Source: Candidatus Poribacteria bacterium (GTDB lineage Bacteria; Poribacteria; WGA-4E; WGA-3G). Taken from it: a stretch of DNA of 62,527 nucleotides. The first letter of the stretch is position 1, and each line of letters opens with the position of its first letter. The stretch spans positions 1 through 62,527 of the forward strand of contig JAJECN010000021.1 in NCBI GenBank assembly GCA_022821965.1, read 5' to 3'. This document shows, in pieces, positions 53,107 through 62,499 of this stretch. The notes under the pieces are model-generated. The model had not been told where the DNA came from. It searched no databases and worked only from the letters and a program-made list of their open reading frames with translations. The position numbers were made by a program, and so were the translations under genes.

Positions 53107-54857
53107 CAATAAAACAGGAATTATATCCTGTTAAAAAGTTTGTAGGTGTACTAAAATCGGTAAAGTTAGAAAGTTGGTTTAATGCCATAGCAATTTTAGC
53201 ACACTTAATAACTTTCCTGATTTTTTATTCTCTTAACGCCGCTGCCCAAAATCTACCACAATTTACTGACATCACACACGCAGCAGGTATCGACTTTATT
53301 CACAACACCGGTGCCTTTGGGAAGAAATACCTCCCCGAAACCATGGGTTCAGGATGTGCTTTCATCGACTATGACAACGATGGCTGGCAGGACATCATAT
53401 TAGTCAACGGAAAGGATTGGGAAGGCGAGCCGGGGTCCCCACCCGTTACTGGGAAGGGGCATCAGAAGCGGCAAACGATGGCACTCTACCGCAACAACCG
53501 AGATAACACTTTCACTGATGTCACCGAAACCGCAGGTCTCGCTACACCCCTCTATGGCATGGGTGTCGCTGTCGCCGATTACGATAACGATGGCGATTCA
53601 GACATTTATATCAGCACCCTCGAAACCGATCGACTTTTCCAAAACCGCGGTGATGGCATCTTTGTTGATGTCACGGAAGCCGCCGGTACCCATAACCCGG
53701 GCTTCGGTACAAGCTGCGCATGGTTCGACTACAACAACGATGGACATCTTGACCTCTATGTTGCGAACTACGTCGAATGGAATATAGAGAACGACCTGTT
53801 CTGTACCCTTGATGGCATCAATAAATCCTACTGCACGCCTGAATCCTACACAGGACAGTCCAGTAAACTCTTCAGAAACCGAGGCAACGGCACATTCACC
53901 GATGTCTCCCGCATCGCACGCATCGAGGACAACACGAGCAAATCACTTGGCGTTTGCATCTTTGACTACAATGCAGATGGTCTACCCGATATCTTTGAGG
54001 CGAACGACACACAACCCAACAAACTTTACCAAAACAACGGCGACGGCACCTTTATTGAAGCCGGAATGCTCACGGGAATCGCCTATAATGAAAGCGGTGT
54101 CGCAACTGGGGCAATGGGCATTGATGCTGCTGACTATGATCGCACCGGCAAAGAGAGTCTCGTTATTGGGAACTTCTCCAACGAGATGCTCAACCTCTAT
54201 CACAATGAAGGCGACTTTTTTATTGATGACGCGCCCACCGCACATATCGGAAATGCCACCTTATTGACGCTCACTTTCGCATGCTTTTTCTTCGACTTCG
54301 ACCTTGACGGAAACCTCGACATCTTCACTGCTAACGGACATGTTGAAAACGACATCAACGCCATCCAGAGCCAAGTCACCTACGCGCAATCGCCGCACCT
54401 ATTCCATAACGACTCCCACGGCAAATTCACCGAGGCAGTCCACAAAGTCGGTGCGGATTTGGCAAAGCCGATGGTTGGGAGAGGTGCAGCCTACGGCGAT
54501 ATTGATAACGATGGCGATTGGGATCTGCTCGTTACCACTTCCAACGGTCCCGCACACCTTTTCCGAAACGACGGTGGGAATCGTAACGCGTGGATTAAGG
54601 TACAACTTGTCGGACACGCAAGCAATCGCGACGGGATTGGCGCGGAGATTCGCGTAACCTCCGCACTCGGAACACAGACACGAACCGTTAAGAGCGGCTC
54701 CAGCTACTGCTCACAGAGTGAACTCACAGCCATCTTCGGCATAAACAGTGATACTATCATCGAAACCATCGAAGTGAAGTGGCCCAGCGGTGCTGTCAGC
54801 ACACACAAGAATGTCAAACCGAATCAACAGATTCACATTGAGGAAGATGCTCAGTAG
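53091..54857 (+). CDS. FG-GAP/VCBS-repeat protein with ASPIC/UnbV domain (CRTAC1-like)
   Basis: GTG at 53091 follows GGAGGAGG by 4-5 bases. The 588-residue product has an N-terminal membrane or signal segment ([19 protein letters not shown]). Repeated calcium-type motifs show a seven-bladed FG-GAP/VCBS propeller: [56 protein letters not shown] and [12 protein letters not shown]. The end is an ASPIC/UnbV domain ([26 protein letters not shown]). Proteins of this layout are exported and probably bind ligands or matrix; function is unknown. It lacks both C-terminal tags seen in its neighbours. Confidence 0.9.
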   Translation: MDFYLTIKQELYPVKKFVGVLKSVKLESWFNAIAILAHLITFLIFYSLNAAAQNLPQFTDITHAAGIDFIHNTGAFGKKYLPETMGSGCAFIDYDNDGWQDIILVNGKDWEGEPGSPPVTGKGHQKRQTMALYRNNRDNTFTDVTETAGLATPLYGMGVAVADYDNDGDSDIYISTLETDRLFQNRGDGIFVDVTEAAGTHNPGFGTSCAWFDYNNDGHLDLYVANYVEWNIENDLFCTLDGINKSYCTPESYTGQSSKLFRNRGNGTFTDVSRIARIEDNTSKSLGVCIFDYNADGLPDIFEANDTQPNKLYQNNGDGTFIEAGMLTGIAYNESGVATGAMGIDAADYDRTGKESLVIGNFSNEMLNLYHNEGDFFIDDAPTAHIGNATLLTLTFACFFFDFDLDGNLDIFTANGHVENDINAIQSQVTYAQSPHLFHNDSHGKFTEAVHKVGADLAKPMVGRGAAYGDIDNDGDWDLLVTTSNGPAHLFRNDGGNRNAWIKVQLVGHASNRDGIGAEIRVTSALGTQTRTVKSGSSYCSQSELTAIFGINSDTIIETIEVKWPSGAVSTHKNVKPNQQIHIEEDAQ

Positions 54858-54907
54858 AGACGTTTTGGAACTTACGCTCTGCAGAAGCTTCCATGGAGGA
54901 AAGCACG

Positions 54908-55897
54908 ATGAAACTCTTATGTTATGCGCTTAGCATATTGCTTATCTTTGCGCCCTTCTCGGTTTCCGTTCTTGCAAAAGCCCCGGAAACTGCCAAAATC
55001 GTATTTACATCAAGGCGTGATGGCAATTTTGAGATTTATATCATGAATCTGGATGGCTCTGATCAGATAAACTTAACCCAGCACCGTGCCAAGGATGCCT
55101 CGCCTCTCTGGTCGCCGACAGGTGAACAGATTCTTTTTACCTCAGATCGAGGTGGGATAGAGGATCTCTACCTTATGGATGCAGATGGAACGAATGTGCG
55201 TCAGGTCTTCAAAAAATTAATAGGTAGAGAATTCCCAACTTGGTCGCCTGATGGAAAAGCACTCGCTTATCACCGATTTCACACATTCTCTATCTATACC
55301 GCCTCAAGTGATGGAAAAGATGAGACAGAAGTTGCGGATGGCTTGTGGCCTGCATGGTCTCCTAACGGTTCTGAGATAGCATTTATGGCAAGCCAGTTCG
55401 TTTGGGGTGAAAACGGAAATCTCAGAATTCCAAATGTCAGGGTCCAAATTGTCAATCTACAAACTGATGTAGAAGAGGAACTTATTCCGGGGGGGATCTG
55501 GATGTTTGACCCTGCCTGGGCACCCGATAGTGCTCGGATAGCCTTTTCTTGGAGAGGTATACACGAGAAAGGTAGAGGGATAGGGGGCACTATGAGTATC
55601 CATGTTGCGAACCGAGATGGTAGCGGACTCAGGAAGATTATTGATGCTGGAGAGGGCATGGCAGCGTTTAACCCTTCCTGGTCTCCGGACGGGAATGAAC
55701 TCATTTACAACAAGGGGATTGGTGGTGTCAGAGACCTCTTCAAAGTCGCTTTGGATGGTGGTACTCCAGAACGACTCACACACCGGCAGGGAGACAACTT
55801 CAAAGCGGATTGGTTCGATCCGGCGTTTGCTTTGCCGGTCTCGCCCCAGTCATCCCTCTTGACAACGATATGGGGAAAACTCAAAACACAAGACTGA
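54908..55897 (+). CDS. Secreted TolB-like beta-propeller with C-terminal LLTTIWGKLK tag
   Basis: ATG at 54908 follows GGAGG at 54895; the earlier ATG at 54893 overlaps it. The 329-residue protein has a signal peptide (to about VSVLAKA) and TolB/PD40-type propeller repeats (IVFTSRRDGNFEIYIMNLDG, LWSPTGEQILFTSDRGG, EFPTWSPDGKALAYHR, AFNPSWSPDGNELIYNKG). It ends SPQSSLLTTIWGKLKTQD. The tag is on a different fold from the LamG and DUF1080-like carriers, which is evidence that it acts as a separate module. The gene converges on the LamG gene at 55908 with only 10 bases between stops. Confidence 0.88.
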   Translation: MKLLCYALSILLIFAPFSVSVLAKAPETAKIVFTSRRDGNFEIYIMNLDGSDQINLTQHRAKDASPLWSPTGEQILFTSDRGGIEDLYLMDADGTNVRQVFKKLIGREFPTWSPDGKALAYHRFHTFSIYTASSDGKDETEVADGLWPAWSPNGSEIAFMASQFVWGENGNLRIPNVRVQIVNLQTDVEEELIPGGIWMFDPAWAPDSARIAFSWRGIHEKGRGIGGTMSIHVANRDGSGLRKIIDAGEGMAAFNPSWSPDGNELIYNKGIGGVRDLFKVALDGGTPERLTHRQGDNFKADWFDPAFALPVSPQSSLLTTIWGKLKTQD

Positions 55898-55921
55898 AGT
55901 TTCTTTTTCATTGCTTCAGTC
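55892..55921. terminator. Bidirectional hairpin between convergent tagged genes
   Basis: GACTGAAG and CTTCAGTC form an 8-bp stem around a T-rich loop. The left arm contains the stop of the plus-strand gene and the loop holds the stop of the minus-strand gene. A larger outer inverted repeat (CAACGATATGGGGA) comes from the tag codons of the two genes. Confidence 0.6.
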
Positions 55922-56768
55922 GTCCCCATATCGTTGCGAGTTTTCCTTCTGCTTCAACTGCTGCGAATTCGCCCCCGGTCTCTGCACCATTTCTACCTAT
56001 TAGATGGTAGGCGTTGCCTGATGTATCTAAGAACTTCTGTACTCCCGCCGATTCATCAAAATGCCACAACGCAACCGTCTTTGCGTCTTTCTTGAACTTT
56101 GTGCGCTTTTCGGGCGGCCTGAGACCGCCTTTGGCGATACTGTAACGCGCAACCTTTGAGATGCGGACCTCATCAATATAGCCAGCAAAATGAACCCAAA
56201 AACCGCCGTGCATATCAGACTCAATTTCCTCTCCAAACCCTCCGATTGTAAAATCCTGTGGATGCCCGGCGTGTGAGAGATCGTCTGTAAGAGTTGTTCC
56301 TCCCCGCTCGATGCGCATGAAATCGTTAATGATAAGTGCCCTCTGTCTCCCTTCTCCTTGAAGAGCGATATGATGCCATTGATTCGGCGGAACTTTATTT
56401 ACCACGCCGAACGCTACTGTAGCGTGCGCTACGGCACGATCAAGGTGCACTGCACCCATTAGTCTGAAATCTCCGTGCTGACCACGGGGCCAGACATACA
56501 TCCGCACCTGTTGACTGAGAATTATTGGTAGATTCACGTCAGGCAGCTTGGTTGGATATATCCACGCTTCAAAGGTCCATTCATCTATGTCTTTTGGTAT
56601 GAGGAAATCGAAGGTTTCAAAGTCCAAAATGGCGTGGTCGTCCACCCCATCAAGTGCCAAATAGTTGCCACCCGCAGGTGATGGCGGTGGAACCGCCTCA
56701 GCACGCATCGGTATGAGAACGAGCAGAAAAAGGCACGTAAAAATTGACAGATTTGGTAGATTTTTCAT
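55908..56768 (-). CDS. Secreted LamG-domain protein with C-terminal KLATIWGRLK tag
   Basis: ATG at 56768 has AAGGAG 10 bases upstream and begins the signal peptide MKNLPNLSIFTCLFLLVLI; longer frames to 56873 lack a site. The 286-residue protein has a LamG fold (NYLALDGVDDHAILDF, WTFEAWIYPTKLP, WHHIALQGEGRQRALIIND, YIDEVRISKVARYSI, TVALWHFDESAGVQ). It ends VEAEGKLATIWGRLKQ. It probably binds a surface glycan or sorting partner. It lies on the same strand as a second LamG gene, and a TGTAGGTTGGGTT repeat separates them. Confidence 0.87.
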   Translation of the reverse strand: MKNLPNLSIFTCLFLLVLIPMRAEAVPPPSPAGGNYLALDGVDDHAILDFETFDFLIPKDIDEWTFEAWIYPTKLPDVNLPIILSQQVRMYVWPRGQHGDFRLMGAVHLDRAVAHATVAFGVVNKVPPNQWHHIALQGEGRQRALIINDFMRIERGGTTLTDDLSHAGHPQDFTIGGFGEEIESDMHGGFWVHFAGYIDEVRISKVARYSIAKGGLRPPEKRTKFKKDAKTVALWHFDESAGVQKFLDTSGNAYHLIGRNGAETGGEFAAVEAEGKLATIWGRLKQ

Positions 56769-56825
56769 CTTTGTAAATCTCCTTAATTTTATAGTAACGT
56801 GAGTTCGATATATGGATGTAGTTCT

Positions 56826-56930
56826 TGTAGGTTGGGTTGAACGGATAGCAAAGGTAAACTTTATTATCCTCATACCTCCTCATTTTTCCAATAGACGTGT
56901 CTCCGAAAGATGACCAGTGAAACCCAACGC
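56826..56930. repeat. TGTAGGTTGGGTT repeat unit
   Basis: TGTAGGTTGGGTTGAACGG at 56826 and AACCCAAC at 56921-56928 form the ends of one unit, like those at 20216-20440. It lies upstream of the LamG gene at 56768. Confidence 0.5.
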
Positions 56931-56965
56931 ATTCGCATAGCCATATCGGCTAATGAATCTCAAAT

Positions 56966-57880
56966 TCAAAACAATTCTGATTTGACTTGTCCCCATGTGA
57001 TCGCTAAAGAACGGTCCGGACGAATTTCAAGATTACCAACATCTCCACCACTCATCACAGCGGCACCATTCATGCCGATTAGCGTTTTTTCATTCCCAGA
57101 CGTATCTTCAAAGCGATCCGCACCTTCCTTCTCATTGAAATCCCAGAGTGCCAACGTGTGTTCATCATTCAAAAAACGCTGCGGCGGATCAAACGGCGAG
57201 GTTCCTAACTCGGCAGGTAAATCATACCGAGCGATATTTGAAAACCTTATCGCATCAATCGCGCCATGAAAGTACGTCTCTCGAGTTATAAGTGCCCCAA
57301 ACTGATTGATTATTACCTTATCTTCAGCAAAGCCGCCGACGAAGAAATCGTTAAACTGCTCAACGAAAAAGAGTTTCGCAGCCACTACGTTCATAAAGGC
57401 ACGTTTCTGTCCTCGAACAATTTGATCGTTATACACCAAATGAAATGTGCTGTCCTTGAAAATGATTGCCAGATAGTTCCATTGGTCCTTCTTGATGACC
57501 CTACTGGCGCTTGTGACACCTCTCGCTCCGCCTTCAAGATGTGCCGTGCCATAAGAACAAACTTCGTTCTTCTTACCGACCCAACCCCTACAACTACCCA
57601 GATGTCCGCTTAATCCGAAGACAACTTGCTGACTCAGAATGATGTCCTTCTGTCCTGGCTCCGGTTGAGATTTGGGATAGAACCATACCTCAGCAGTAAA
57701 CGCCTCGGTGTTTTTTGGAAAAATATATCCATGCTCGGCAAGTGGGAGGATCGCATAGTCATCCTCACCATCCAGCATCAAAACACCACCGGAAGGCTCG
57801 AAAGAGAAAATAGGCATAACGAAACTCAGCAATAACACCGCACTGAGTACACTTAGTAGGAACTTAAAGTTAATATACAT
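56966..57880 (-). CDS. Secreted LamG-domain protein with divergent C-terminal LAITWGQVK tag
   Basis: The 304-residue protein has a signal peptide (MYINFKFLLSVLSAVLLLSF onwards) and a LamG fold (GVLMLDGEDDYAILPL, FTAEVWFYPKSQPEPG, WNYLAIIFKDSTFHLVYND, AIDAIRFSNIARYDL, TLALWDFNEKEGADRFED). It ends RSLAITWGQVKSELF, a weaker form of the tag with the Trp-Gly and Lys kept. The ribosome binding site is weak. It follows the tethered sigma factor gene (57938-60877) after 57 bases and may be co-transcribed with it. Confidence 0.86.
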   Translation of the reverse strand: MYINFKFLLSVLSAVLLLSFVMPIFSFEPSGGVLMLDGEDDYAILPLAEHGYIFPKNTEAFTAEVWFYPKSQPEPGQKDIILSQQVVFGLSGHLGSCRGWVGKKNEVCSYGTAHLEGGARGVTSASRVIKKDQWNYLAIIFKDSTFHLVYNDQIVRGQKRAFMNVVAAKLFFVEQFNDFFVGGFAEDKVIINQFGALITRETYFHGAIDAIRFSNIARYDLPAELGTSPFDPPQRFLNDEHTLALWDFNEKEGADRFEDTSGNEKTLIGMNGAAVMSGGDVGNLEIRPDRSLAITWGQVKSELF

Positions 57881-57937
57881 CAGAAACCCGCTTTCTTAGG
57901 TTAGATATTTTTCGTACGTTCAAGAACAGGTCTGCTT

Positions 57938-60877
57938 CTATTTCTCTTCATTCTTTTCAAGCGAGATGTAAAACAGTCCTTTCTCTTTAGCACGAGTGAT
58001 TAGATCGGTAGTACTATAAAGTTTATCGTTAGCGATAACGAGATCACTGACTGCATTTGGCACTTCTGAAGAAATCTGTTCCCACTGCATATCCGTATTC
58101 AAACGATAACTTCCAGCATCGCCAGTACCATAAACCGTTGTGCGATCCACACCCAATTTGTCTATGACGATGCGTGTACTTGTTCCATCGGTAAGCACGC
58201 GCCAGTTTTCCCCAGTTTGCGAAGTCACGACACCATTATCTGTTGCGACGTAAACCGATGATCCTGCAAAGACGATATCTTTGAAGTGAGTGAAGCGGAG
58301 CGGCAGGGTTGGTGTGACATCTCTCCAACTTTCCCCTTCATCAAGCGATTGAAATAACTTACCATCCCATTTGCCGGCGTAGACGGTTTCTCCTGAAACA
58401 GCTAATTTGAACACCGCGATGGACGTTTCAGAATATAGAGGATTATCCTCTATTAATCCAGTGCTTGTCCACTCTGGATCACCGAGTTTCCATTTGAAAA
58501 GTTCTCCTATGTATTCTATATAAAACACATTACGACTCGCCGCAGCAGTCTCAGTTCTCAGACGAGATATGAGACGATAGTCTCGCTCTTTTGACTGATA
58601 TTTTTCAAAAGCAAGTTTTTCGCGCTCAAAAATTGGGATACCTTGGATGGGAATGAGCCTATTACCATCGGTAGATAAACGGAAAATTCCTACATTGGCT
58701 CCTGTGGGTCCTCCACTGAAAAGAGAATAAAGAATGTTGCCAACAACCATCAGTTTTAAATCAGCGGTCACACTGGTAGTGAAGGGCCTGAATCCAGTTT
58801 TTTGTTTATCAGCGGGAACTATTTTCCAGGACATGCCCGCATCCGTTGATTGATAAACTTCATAGCCATTATGGGCGTATAATCTATTGTTAAACGCGAC
58901 CAAATCGACTATAAATGTCCCCATCATTCCGTTCATAAATAGGCGCCATGACTCACCACCGTCGGTCGTACGGTAAATGCCGTATAAGCTGGTTTTGTAA
59001 CACGTTTTTTCGTTTACTATCACAGCTGGGAGGCGGCTCTTCCCGCGAAAATTCACGTCATCTTTAAGTTTTGTCCAAGTTTGTCCACCATCTGTCGAAC
59101 GAGATTGCATGACACCCAATGCCAAAAGTGTTTTACCAGCCGCTAAAACCGTTATACCCGTCGGTGGACCGCTGGGAAGATATTTAGTTTCATGCCATAT
59201 TTCAGTCCACGACGCGCCCAAATCAGCCGAATGAAAAACCTTTACAAAATGCCATCTATTATTCCGCATTACCTCTTTTATTTCACTTGGCGTTAATTTT
59301 ACTAAAAACTCGTGCCCTATTCCAGCATAGAGATTATGCCCTGAGACTGCCAAGGAACAGACGGCTCCTGATGTATCCAATGGCAATTTTTCCCAGATAC
59401 TTGAATCGAGACGGTAAAGACCGTTCCCTGTTCCAGCAAAAACTGTTTTTCCAACAGCAGCCACTGCGGAAATCTTTTCGGCTGCCAGTCCTTCGTTAAA
59501 AGGGCTCCATTGCGCACCGCCATCTGTAGATCGGAAAATCCCCTTATCTCTAAGGGCGAGATACATTGTAATAGGCACTTGTGAACTGGGTGCTTCTTCG
59601 GCATCTGTAATGACGAGTTCAACGGCATCTCCCTTGGGGCGGGGACCCAGTGCTCTCCAGGTCTCACCTCTGTTATCTGAAGCAAATATCTCGTCAGTAG
59701 AAACAATATAAAGCCTACCACTATGTTCTGCCATTGGCATCAATTCCATTGATATCAAAGATTCGCCAATCGGGATACTCGCGTCAACGCGTGTCCACGC
59801 GGTTGCCTCTGTTGTTAATCTGTATATCCCTGTTTGGACAACAGCATAGACTGTCCCGTCGGATGCGGCGAAGATATTATGGACAGGTCCCGCTGGCGGT
59901 CCGTTTCCGTGCATCCACTGTGCTGTAGAAAACTTGGTGGTATTCTCCGATGGAACGGATGTTGAAGTTACATTAGAAACTTGGGTGCCGACACGGCTGG
60001 TTTTGCCGGGGCTGGTATCCCGCCCAACCTGATTTCGCAGAGCAGGTTTGGTTGCTATATCAAGGAGGATAGGTGTGTCAACAATTTCAATCGTCGGTTC
60101 AGATTGTGCCTCAAAACTATACGGCTTCTGGAAACGGGTAAGGTATCGGTTGCTCGCACCGAGGAGTAAGGCAACCAAAACCGCAGTCACACCTAAAACC
60201 ACCCATGGGAGGAACGGTTTAGAGGCTGGAGTGGGTGTGGGTGCCAGGTCAGCGACTTGGCGCATGACGTTCTCGCCTAAACTCGCCGGTATTTGCACGC
60301 CACCGAATACTTCTTGGAGCATCAGTTCCTCGTCCTCTTGCAAACGTTTTCGTCCGCGACGAAGTCTACTTTTAATTGTACCTACTGACACGCCTAAGAA
60401 TTTCCCAATCTCTTTGGTCGTCATTTCGCCGAGATAGTAGAGTGTAACCACCGTGCGTTCACTCTCTGGGAGTTTCGCGAGCAGCTTTTTGACGAGGGCA
60501 TGGCGATGCTCGGTGCCTTCTGCTTCCTGCTGTTCTGATACGTGATGCGTATAAGAGGATCTCTCGATTTCTTCCACAGGTGTGTCCTCCAGCGATTGCG
60601 TTGTGAGTCTTCTCTTCCGACTCCAATCAATGCAAAGCCGATCTGCGATGACATACAGCCATCCGGCAAACTGATTGTGGTTCTTGAGCGTTGAGAGTTT
60701 TTTATATGCTTGAAGGAAGGTGTCTTGGGTAATATCTTCAGCCGTGTGAAAATCCCCGATCTTCCGCCATACGAGCGCGTGCACGCTTTTCTGGTATCTT
60801 TGGAGTAAGATACCAAATGCCGTATCGTCGCCGGATAGGGTTCTGTGAATCAGTTGAACATCGTCTTCTCTCTCCAC
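57938..60877 (-). CDS. Membrane-tethered ECF sigma factor with external BNR propeller
   Basis: GTG at 60877 follows AGGAGG by 7 bases. Residues about 1-185 are an ECF sigma factor (LVWRKIGDFHTAEDITQ, GWLYVIADRLCIDW, LPESERTVVTLYYLGE, KEIGKFLGVSVGTIKSRLRR), very close to the one at 37023. A transmembrane helix is at 223-241 (LPWVVLGVTAVLVALLLG). Just outside is YSFEAQSEPTIEIVDTPI, nearly the same as in the other sigma. From about 330 to 979 there is a large BNR/Asp-box propeller (SDNRGETWRAL, STDGGAQWSPF, STDGGQTWTKL, TTDGGESWRLF, STDAGMSWKIV, SLDEGESWRDV). A single protein thus links an external sensor-like propeller to a sigma factor. The release mechanism is unknown; proteolysis is an inference. 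Confidence 0.9.
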   Translation of the reverse strand: MEREDDVQLIHRTLSGDDTAFGILLQRYQKSVHALVWRKIGDFHTAEDITQDTFLQAYKKLSTLKNHNQFAGWLYVIADRLCIDWSRKRRLTTQSLEDTPVEEIERSSYTHHVSEQQEAEGTEHRHALVKKLLAKLPESERTVVTLYYLGEMTTKEIGKFLGVSVGTIKSRLRRGRKRLQEDEELMLQEVFGGVQIPASLGENVMRQVADLAPTPTPASKPFLPWVVLGVTAVLVALLLGASNRYLTRFQKPYSFEAQSEPTIEIVDTPILLDIATKPALRNQVGRDTSPGKTSRVGTQVSNVTSTSVPSENTTKFSTAQWMHGNGPPAGPVHNIFAASDGTVYAVVQTGIYRLTTEATAWTRVDASIPIGESLISMELMPMAEHSGRLYIVSTDEIFASDNRGETWRALGPRPKGDAVELVITDAEEAPSSQVPITMYLALRDKGIFRSTDGGAQWSPFNEGLAAEKISAVAAVGKTVFAGTGNGLYRLDSSIWEKLPLDTSGAVCSLAVSGHNLYAGIGHEFLVKLTPSEIKEVMRNNRWHFVKVFHSADLGASWTEIWHETKYLPSGPPTGITVLAAGKTLLALGVMQSRSTDGGQTWTKLKDDVNFRGKSRLPAVIVNEKTCYKTSLYGIYRTTDGGESWRLFMNGMMGTFIVDLVAFNNRLYAHNGYEVYQSTDAGMSWKIVPADKQKTGFRPFTTSVTADLKLMVVGNILYSLFSGGPTGANVGIFRLSTDGNRLIPIQGIPIFEREKLAFEKYQSKERDYRLISRLRTETAAASRNVFYIEYIGELFKWKLGDPEWTSTGLIEDNPLYSETSIAVFKLAVSGETVYAGKWDGKLFQSLDEGESWRDVTPTLPLRFTHFKDIVFAGSSVYVATDNGVVTSQTGENWRVLTDGTSTRIVIDKLGVDRTTVYGTGDAGSYRLNTDMQWEQISSEVPNAVSDLVIANDKLYSTTDLITRAKEKGLFYISLEKNEEK

Positions 60878-60972
60878 GAGATTTCCTCCTGATGAAAAGA
60901 TGGCGTTGCGTTCTATTTACTACGGTAAAACCTATAAATTACATCTTCAATAGACTTCTTTTCATCTGATAA

Positions 60973-62316
60973 TTAGTCTGATTTATCCTTCAGTGCCTCT
61001 GCTACCAGACGTTCTAATGCTTTCCCTCTCGCTTGATGCGTAATTAACGTGCCATCTCTATCAATAAGCCATGGTGCCGGAATCGAACTAATGTGGTACT
61101 GTCGTACGACGGGACTATCCCCGCCCTTCCGACTAAACACCTGCCGCCAAGGAATCTCATTCTCTTCGAGGTAACCTCGCAGCCTACCTTCATCAGTGTC
61201 AAGGCTAATACCGATAACGTCAAATCCTTCGTCTTTATAGGTGTCATAGACTTTTTTGACATTCGGCATTTCTGCGACACACGGACCGCACCAAACCGCC
61301 CAAAAATCGAGGAGGACGACTTTGCCACGGTATTGCGCAAGCGAAATCGGATTGCCATCAAGGTCCGTGGCGGAAAAATCAGGCACGGTGTTCCCAATTA
61401 ACGCCAGTACAGGATTAGCCTTTAGGTGGTATTCATTTGCCAGTTCGGCGTTCCCTAATCTTTCATGAATCTTGGAAAGCCTGCTGAAAACACTACGGTT
61501 TTCCGGGAACTGCTCCTCAAGTTTCGCAAAAAGCTGTAGTAGCTCTTCATACCGATTCATTGCCTCCAGCATAGTGCCAAGGGCAAAGTGATCTCGAAGG
61601 TTGTCAGGTTTTAGGGTCTCTTTATAACGGTTGATGAGGTTCTCGGCATCTTCCGCTCGTTCGACTTTCATGTAGAGGCGCACAAGTGCCGAATATACAG
61701 AAGAAAGGTGTTCGTTGTCCGGCTGCTCCTGAATTCCAGCAGCCAAGGTGGAAATGGTTTCTTCAAGGCTTTCGTATATCTCTTCCGGTTTGTTTTCCCA
61801 GGTATTGGATGACCAGTAAATTCTTGAGGAAAAACTCAAGTTTAGAACCACAAATTCTTTATTTGCATGATGTCGACACCGGACGAGCGGCATGGCATCA
61901 CCATACAACTTGCGTTGTTCAGTTTTCGATTCTCTAAGTTGGAGATGACCGGTGCGGTCGCGGTTGACAATATACCTTGGGTTAAATTCATAACTATAAC
62001 TCACGGGCATTTCTGGATCTGTGTTCGGCGTAAAAATCGGTTTGCCGTTCTTTTTATCTGCTGGACAAATGAGCGGATTTCCATCTGTCAGGTGTTTCGG
62101 ATGTAAATCTGAAAGCCAGACTGGAAAATCACCATGTTCTTTCTGATAGGCACCAATCGCTTTGCCTATTGCGATCAAATTTTGTGTGCAAATCTCAATA
62201 TTTTTCGCATACTGCTCTACATTGAGAATCTCGGTTTCTCCTTGTGCTGCTACTTCTAAATTCGCAGATGTTATTAGCAGCCCTAACACGATTCCTAACA
62301 TCAAAATCGCTTTCAT
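60973..62316 (-). CDS. Exported TlpA-like thioredoxin with TPR and pseudopilin-like N-terminal region
   Basis: AGAGGATAA precedes the ATG. The 447-residue protein has a signal peptide (to about LEVAAQG). An N-terminal region (about 30-140) resembles the conserved part of DUF1559/type II pseudopilin-like proteins (ICTQNLIAIGKAIGAYQKEH, PLICPADKKNGKP, VSYSYEFNPRY). A TPR-like helical middle (about 180-310) follows. The C-terminus is a TlpA/ResA-like redoxin: PDFSATDLDGNPISLAQYRG, FWAVWCGPCVAEMP with the CxxC pair, and SSIPAPWLIDRDG. Such domains reduce disulfides or act in cytochrome c maturation in the periplasm. The window also encodes a multiheme cytochrome. The three-part fusion is unusual. 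Confidence 0.87.
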   Translation of the reverse strand: MKAILMLGIVLGLLITSANLEVAAQGETEILNVEQYAKNIEICTQNLIAIGKAIGAYQKEHGDFPVWLSDLHPKHLTDGNPLICPADKKNGKPIFTPNTDPEMPVSYSYEFNPRYIVNRDRTGHLQLRESKTEQRKLYGDAMPLVRCRHHANKEFVVLNLSFSSRIYWSSNTWENKPEEIYESLEETISTLAAGIQEQPDNEHLSSVYSALVRLYMKVERAEDAENLINRYKETLKPDNLRDHFALGTMLEAMNRYEELLQLFAKLEEQFPENRSVFSRLSKIHERLGNAELANEYHLKANPVLALIGNTVPDFSATDLDGNPISLAQYRGKVVLLDFWAVWCGPCVAEMPNVKKVYDTYKDEGFDVIGISLDTDEGRLRGYLEENEIPWRQVFSRKGGDSPVVRQYHISSIPAPWLIDRDGTLITHQARGKALERLVAEALKDKSD

Positions 62317-62397
62317 TTTATTATCCTCTTCTTTTTTTAATGTTAGTCAAGCAGTAATATTGGACATTCCGCCCTCAGTTTAAAAGATGAAGTCATA

Positions 62398-62426
62398 TTG
62401 AGTAAAACCTAAGAATGTGGTAAAAT
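62398..62426 (+). promoter_or_regulatory. Sigma-70 promoter TTGAGT-N17-TAAAAT
   Basis: Good hexamers with ideal spacing point rightwards, about 75 bases before a possible gene start at 62500. Confidence 0.55.
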
Positions 62427-62499
62427 AGTGGAAACAGAGCAGATAGTTTATGTCTCTTTTTCCACTTTACATCCCTATTAGGTTATGAAAGGTGCTCTT

